The position numbers and the translations under genes are program-made. Under the pieces are notes generated by a model. That model did no database searches and had not been told where the DNA came from. It saw only the letters and a program-made list of their open reading frames with translations. A stretch of 11,413 bases of DNA from Candidatus Sulfopaludibacter sp. SbA3 (GTDB lineage Bacteria > Acidobacteriota > Terriglobia > 2-12-FULL-54-10). This document shows, one piece after another, positions 8,509 through 11,413 of the stretch. Each line of letters opens with the position of its first letter. Position 1 is the stretch's first letter. The stretch covers positions 1-11,413 of the forward strand of contig CAMBEY010000072.1 in assembly GCA_945865705.1 (NCBI GenBank), read 5' to 3'.

Positions 8509-8521
8509 GCTGCATTAAATT
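8493..8521 (+). promoter_or_regulatory. Candidate boxB promoter
   Basis: TTGTTA (8493-8498) and TAAATT (8516-8521) with a 17-bp spacer each match 4 of 6 consensus positions. Transcription would begin near 8528, leaving a leader of about 140 nt. The match is weak, but the location overlapping the right operator copy is what a repressible promoter would show. Confidence 0.35.
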
Positions 8522-8583
8522 TCTAAGTAGATGGTGGCTTTGGCTTCCGCTCCGGTTACCGGCCAGGGAGATGAGGAAGCGAA

Positions 8584-8676
8584 ATGCGCCGTCAAAAGTT
8601 ACAGTTTGATCGCAATGAAATTCATCTATCCGGAGGCCTGTCGGGCCACCCGCTAAAGGAGCCAGAGCGATGTTAG
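8584..8676 (+). CDS. Possible 30-codon leader ORF translationally coupled to boxB
   Basis: An ATG at 8584 opens 30 codons ending in TAG at 8674-8676, so the frame runs 7 bp past the A of the boxB ATG (8670). GAGGAAG (8573-8579) lies about 6 bases upstream, as good as the SD of boxB itself. The peptide starts MRRQKLQFDRNEIHLSGG and ends KEPERC. It has no membrane segment and no run of regulatory codons typical of attenuators, and I do not recognise it. It could be a coupling leader that raises or tunes boxB translation, or a chance frame. Judged from the SD and the overlap only. Confidence 0.35.
   Translation: MRRQKLQFDRNEIHLSGGLSGHPLKEPERC
8656..8661 (+). promoter_or_regulatory. Shine-Dalgarno of boxB
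   Basis: AAGGAG lies 8 bases before the ATG at 8670. The nearest upstream in-frame stop is TGA 8616-8618 and there is no other in-frame ATG after it, so the start is secure. Confidence 0.8.
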
Positions 8677-9809
8677 TCAAGAAAAGCAGGGTGCAGACCT
8701 TTGACGATTGGATCGATTATTTCCATCAATGGCGCGTGGACATCGGTTATCCGACCGACCTGATTGGCGCGGACTATACGTTCGAGACCAAGTTGAGCGA
8801 GCTGGAGAGCGACGAAGTGGAGTTCGGCCACTTTGCCGGACAGCGCAAGTGGGAGAAGGTCTCCGACATTCCGGACCAGCGCATCAAGGACGCGCTCCTG
8901 CATCTGATCGAATTCCAGGGCGACACCGAGTTCGCCTCGGTCGAGCAGCAGAAGGGTCTGCTGGAGCGCGCTCCCACCAAGTACGATCTGGACTCGATGC
9001 TGCGCGTGAACCGCGAAGAAATGCGCCACGGTTGGCAGATGGGCTATCTGCTGGTAACGCACTTCGGCGACGCCGGCAAGCAGCGCTCCGAGCGCCTGCT
9101 CACGCGCCGCGCCAGTGAGCGCACCCGTTTGCTCGGGTCCTTCAACGAGCCGGTCAACAACTGGCTGGACTTCTTCACCTACACCGACTTCATCGACCGC
9201 GACGGCAAGTATCAGCTGAACATGCTAAGCCGCAGCGCCTTCGCGCCGCTGGCGCAGAGCATGAGGCCCATGCTACAGGAAGAGGCGTTTCACCTGCTCA
9301 CCGGCAACGCCGGCCTGATGCGCATCGTGAAGGCGGGAGTGATTCCGACCGCGATTATTCAGAAATATTTCAACAAGTGGATCTCCACGGCCTACGATCT
9401 GTTTGGCCAGGACGAGTCCTCGACGGCTTACTGGGCCTACCTGTGGGGAGTGAAGGGCCGTTACGACGAGCATCTCTTCGACGCCGCGCCGGACATGAAC
9501 AAGATCAACGACGTGTCGCGCAACCAGTATTACAAGGAAGTCGCGGCCATCGTGGATGCGCTCAACAAGAACATCAAACCGGATCAGCAGAAGTTGGTGA
9601 TGCCGGACATTAAGTTCAACCGCGCAGTGGGCATGTACGCCGGACAGCCTTACAGCGTTACCGGCGAACTGCTCTCGCCCGAGGAATACGAGAAACACAA
9701 GATGGATGTGGTCCCCAACGAGGCGGACGTGCAGTTCGTCATCAATCTCGAAAAGGAGAAAACTCCGTGGATCGTGGACCCGAATCAGCCAGCAACGCCG
9801 GCGCGGTAA
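8670..9809 (+). CDS. boxB: BoxB-like benzoyl-CoA 2,3-epoxidase, di-iron oxygenase subunit
   Basis: A 379-residue di-iron protein of the BoxB family (related to PaaA), which in the aerobic box pathway adds one oxygen of O2 to the ring of benzoyl-CoA to give the 2,3-epoxide. Family stretches visible are QGDTEFASVEQQ (83-94), VNREEMRHGWQMGYLL (113-128), FIDRDGKYQL (174-183), LQEEAFHLLTG (202-212) and FGQDESSTAYWAYLWGVKGR (245-264). The expected iron ligands are all present: Glu87, Glu117, His120, Asp176, Glu205 and His208, spaced like Glu120/Glu150/His153/Asp211/Glu240/His243 of Azoarcus BoxB (recalled numbering). It is about 90 residues shorter than the usual ~470, missing sequence at both ends but not the core. 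The divergent BzdR/BoxR-type regulator and overlapping ferredoxin gene support an aryl-CoA oxygenase unit. The precise substrate is not proven. boxA and boxC are not in the window. Confidence 0.85.
   Translation: MLVKKSRVQTFDDWIDYFHQWRVDIGYPTDLIGADYTFETKLSELESDEVEFGHFAGQRKWEKVSDIPDQRIKDALLHLIEFQGDTEFASVEQQKGLLERAPTKYDLDSMLRVNREEMRHGWQMGYLLVTHFGDAGKQRSERLLTRRASERTRLLGSFNEPVNNWLDFFTYTDFIDRDGKYQLNMLSRSAFAPLAQSMRPMLQEEAFHLLTGNAGLMRIVKAGVIPTAIIQKYFNKWISTAYDLFGQDESSTAYWAYLWGVKGRYDEHLFDAAPDMNKINDVSRNQYYKEVAAIVDALNKNIKPDQQKLVMPDIKFNRAVGMYAGQPYSVTGELLSPEEYEKHKMDVVPNEADVQFVINLEKEKTPWIVDPNQPATPAR
9753..9758 (+). promoter_or_regulatory. Shine-Dalgarno inside boxB fixing the ferredoxin GTG start
   Basis: AAGGAG lies 8 bases before GTG 9767, inside the boxB coding region. 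It argues for a genuine GTG start with a 43-bp overlap between the genes and coupled translation. Confidence 0.7.
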
Positions 9810-10201
9810 CTGGGCTGGCGGAAAATCCCGCAGAGGCCAAGAAGCTGGTATTTGTCTGCATGAATGTGGATTGCCGTGTGCGAGGCGCCTCCGAAGTGAT
9901 GGAGCGCCTCAGCACGCGAGTCCAGAACGAGTGCAGTCAGGCGAATGGCGGAGCGGGCGCGGATAATCCCTGCGGCAACGTCGATGTGCGTCCGTATATG
10001 TGCTTCGGCGGCTGCCACGACGGGCCCAACGTGATCGTCTATCCGGATCGCGTCTGGTACGCCGAGGTGAAGCTGGAGGACGCCGATAAGATAGTCGATC
10101 AGCATCTCAAAAAGGGCGAGATCGTAAAGCCGTTGACTGGGAAGATCGAAAAGGGTCTCGAAGATATGATCTTCAATCTTCTGGATTTCGGCATCTACTA
10201 G
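9767..10201 (+). CDS. Thioredoxin-like [2Fe-2S] ferredoxin
   Basis: A 144-residue ferredoxin with a thioredoxin-like fold, related to the NuoE C-terminal region and to cyanobacterial-type (2Fe-2S) ferredoxins. The cluster ligands are likely Cys31 and Cys36 in VFVCMNVDCRVRGA and Cys79 and Cys83 in PYMCFGGCHDGPNVIVYPDR; Cys56 and Cys69 are additional. The G-P-x-V-x-V-Y-P-D-x-V-W-Y stretch after the second pair is characteristic. No signal peptide is seen, so it is cytoplasmic. It overlaps boxB by 43 bp, so the two proteins are probably made in fixed ratio. The simplest inference is that it passes electrons to the BoxB-like oxygenase, a job done in classical box systems by the flavin/iron-sulfur reductase BoxA. 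No reductase that would reduce it is encoded here. The start is GTG at 9767 on a strong SD. Confidence 0.85.
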   Translation: MDRGPESASNAGAVTGLAENPAEAKKLVFVCMNVDCRVRGASEVMERLSTRVQNECSQANGGAGADNPCGNVDVRPYMCFGGCHDGPNVIVYPDRVWYAEVKLEDADKIVDQHLKKGEIVKPLTGKIEKGLEDMIFNLLDFGIY

Positions 10202-10269
10202 CGCGACTGCTGAGTCCGCGAGAAGTTTTGAAAACAGTTCGGATAATCGGACTATCACTCACACAATTC

Positions 10270-10313
10270 AAGGGCCTGCGGGAAGTACTCTCACCCGCAG
10301 GCTCTTCGCTTTT
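10270..10313 (+). terminator. Rho-independent terminator after the boxB-ferredoxin unit
   Basis: AAGGGCCTGCGGG (10270-10282) pairs with CCCGCAGGCTCTT (10294-10306) as a 13-bp stem with one G-U pair and an 11-nt loop, followed by CGCTTTT. The T tract is short and interrupted, but the stem is strong and sits 68 bp past the ferredoxin stop. Confidence 0.75.
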
Positions 10314-10334
10314 GGCGGTTTCCGCCAGTCGGTG

Positions 10335-10343
10335 TGCTATTTT
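10335..10343 (+). promoter_or_regulatory. Possible extended -10 promoter of the hydrolase
   Basis: TGCTATTTT reads as an extended -10 (TGn plus TATTTT), with the ATG at 10350 placed where transcription would begin, suggesting a leaderless message. No good -35 is seen; a GGCGG-TTT-CCGCC hairpin occupies 10314-10326. GAGG at 10344-10347 is only two bases from the ATG, too close for a normal SD. Confidence 0.3.
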
Positions 10344-10349
10344 GAGGTT

Positions 10350-11372
10350 ATGCTGCGCGCCGCCATTACCGCTTTCCTGCTGACTCTTCTGGTCGCCCTG
10401 CCGGGCGAAGCGCAGAGGCGATACCGTGCTGAGCCCGATCCGCAATCACCGGCGGGCATACCTTACCAGCGTTACTTCACGCGAGACAAATACAACCGGC
10501 GGATTACATTCTATGTTTCCGGTAATCCGCGTGAGCGGCTGCCGCTGGTGACGGTCGTACTCGGTTCAGGGGCTTTCTCGAACTTCCGGCGCGAGGGCGA
10601 GCGCATCGTGGATGCGCATGGAACGGTGCGGCAAGCTTTCGCCGCGAAGGCGCATGTTGTGGTGGTGGAAAAGCCCGGTGTCGCTTTCCTCGAGCAGCCC
10701 GCGCATGGGAATGGCGATGATTTCCCCGGATCGATCAGCGGCTCGGCGGAGTTCCAGCGTGAGAGCGCGTTGCCGCGATGGGTGGAGGCCGTCTCCGCTG
10801 CGTTGCAAGCGGCGCGCAGGCTTCCGCAAGCGGACCCCAAGCGGATACTCATTATTGGGCATTCGGAGGGCGCGCTGGTTGCGGCAATGGTGGCAGCGGA
10901 AAATTCGTTTGTGACCCACGTGGCTTCACTGGCCGGCAACGGCCCTTCAGTCCTGTTTGAGTTGATGCACAAAGCGCGTGAGGGTCGGCTGTACGCGTCA
11001 TTGGCAAATGATCCGGAGAAGCAAATGGCGCAGATCGAAGCCGACATCGCCGCGGTTCACGCCGATCCGTTGAGCACAACGCGGCAGGCCGTGGGACACT
11101 CGCATATTTACTGGTCCAGCCGCTGGCCGCATTCCACCATCGACGCGCTCTCTCGTACGCGCTCGCGCATCTTCATCGCCCATGGCACGGCTGACCGAAA
11201 CGTCTCAATCGAGAATTTCGATTTGATGTACGCGCAGTTACTCGCGAGCGCGCAGGATATAAAGGCCATGCGCGTGGAAGGCGCCGATCACGGTTTCCGC
11301 ATTGCGGCGGATGGTATGCGTGATGTCTGGGGCGACGTCATCGGCAAACTAAGAAACTGGTTCCTGGAGTAA
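10350..11372 (+). CDS. Secreted alpha/beta hydrolase
   Basis: A 340-residue serine hydrolase with an alpha/beta fold, similar to prolyl-oligopeptidase/dienelactone-hydrolase-like enzymes. Residues 1-21 form a signal peptide (MLRAAITAFLLTLLVALPGEA, cleavage likely after GEA), so it acts outside the cytoplasm. The nucleophile elbow is GHSEG (Ser172) after RILII. The acid is Asp282 in IAHGTADRNV, and the base is His314 in VEGADHGF. The oxyanion region is probably LGSGAFSNF (71-79). Substrate cannot be read from the sequence; esterase or peptidase activity are both possible. An upstream GTG at 10332 would add six residues (MCYFEV) before the signal peptide and overlap the probable -10 box, so ATG 10350 is preferred. 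A terminator separates it from the ferredoxin gene, so it is likely transcribed on its own. Any link to aromatic degradation is not supported. Confidence 0.86.
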   Translation: MLRAAITAFLLTLLVALPGEAQRRYRAEPDPQSPAGIPYQRYFTRDKYNRRITFYVSGNPRERLPLVTVVLGSGAFSNFRREGERIVDAHGTVRQAFAAKAHVVVVEKPGVAFLEQPAHGNGDDFPGSISGSAEFQRESALPRWVEAVSAALQAARRLPQADPKRILIIGHSEGALVAAMVAAENSFVTHVASLAGNGPSVLFELMHKAREGRLYASLANDPEKQMAQIEADIAAVHADPLSTTRQAVGHSHIYWSSRWPHSTIDALSRTRSRIFIAHGTADRNVSIENFDLMYAQLLASAQDIKAMRVEGADHGFRIAADGMRDVWGDVIGKLRNWFLE

Positions 11373-11413
11373 CGCCTATCGTCCTGTTCCCGAAAAAATC
11401 TTTATGCTGTCAT

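Larger units (their letters stand above)
8478..8523. promoter_or_regulatory. Candidate BzdR/BoxR operator: paired 13-bp direct repeat
   Basis: TGCATTATATTTC (8478-8490) and TGCATTAAATTTC (8511-8523) match at 12 of 13 bases and start exactly 33 bp apart, about three helical turns, so both would face the same side of the DNA. The left copy covers the regulator's -10 box; the right copy overlaps the candidate boxB -10 box. BzdR operators are known to contain repeated TGCA cores (recalled), and both copies begin with TGCA. The assignment to this regulator is inferred. Confidence 0.6.

Noticed and set aside
8552..8562. CCGGTTACCGG palindrome in the boxB leader
   Set aside because: Short, single copy, no link to a promoter element; may be chance in GC-rich DNA.
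10201..10216. Similarity (14 of 16 bases) to the sequence at 2337-2352, both just after stop codons
   Set aside because: Matches of this quality are expected by chance in a window of this size.
11386..11413. Possible promoter for a gene beyond the window (TGCTGTCAT at the end)
   Set aside because: Weak box matches and no downstream gene visible; bases 11373-11413 hold nothing that can be supported.

Overview
The window is an 11.4 kb GC-rich stretch of a Gram-negative (diderm) bacterial chromosome with closely packed genes. The mix (an Omp85/TamB envelope module, a BzdR/BoxR-type regulator, a BoxB-like oxygenase and a ferredoxin resembling cyanobacterial and soil-bacterial forms) would fit Acidobacteriota. 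That assignment is an inference from gene content, because there is no rRNA or other phylogenetic marker here.

Bases 2-7459 are on the plus strand. First comes the 3' part of an Omp85 (BamA/TamA-family) outer-membrane barrel protein, whose 5' end lies outside the window. It is followed at very short spacing by a secreted SurA-N-type chaperone without a PPIase domain, and then by a 1402-residue TamB/AsmA-like protein. Together these look like an outer-membrane protein insertion or lipid transport module. A soluble GT2 glycosyltransferase of the dolichyl-phosphate glucosyltransferase/DPM1-like group follows and ends 11 bp from a convergent gene.

Bases 7471-10313 hold the most interesting part. 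A minus-strand regulator combines an XRE helix-turn-helix with a shikimate-kinase-like domain, the BzdR/BoxR architecture known to sense benzoyl-CoA. It is transcribed away from a BoxB-like di-iron benzoyl-CoA epoxidase gene. A thioredoxin-like [2Fe-2S] ferredoxin gene overlaps the boxB 3' end by 43 bp. A rho-independent terminator closes this unit. The 248-bp divergent gap carries a good sigma-70-like promoter for the regulator, a weaker candidate promoter for boxB, a 13-bp direct repeat (12/13 identical, 33 bp apart) overlapping both promoters, and a 30-codon leader reading frame with a strong Shine-Dalgarno that runs into the boxB start. BoxA (reductase) and BoxC (ring-opening lyase) are absent from the window.

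Bases 10350-11372 encode a secreted alpha/beta hydrolase with a complete catalytic triad. No tRNA, rRNA, CRISPR array, insertion sequence or phage gene was seen.
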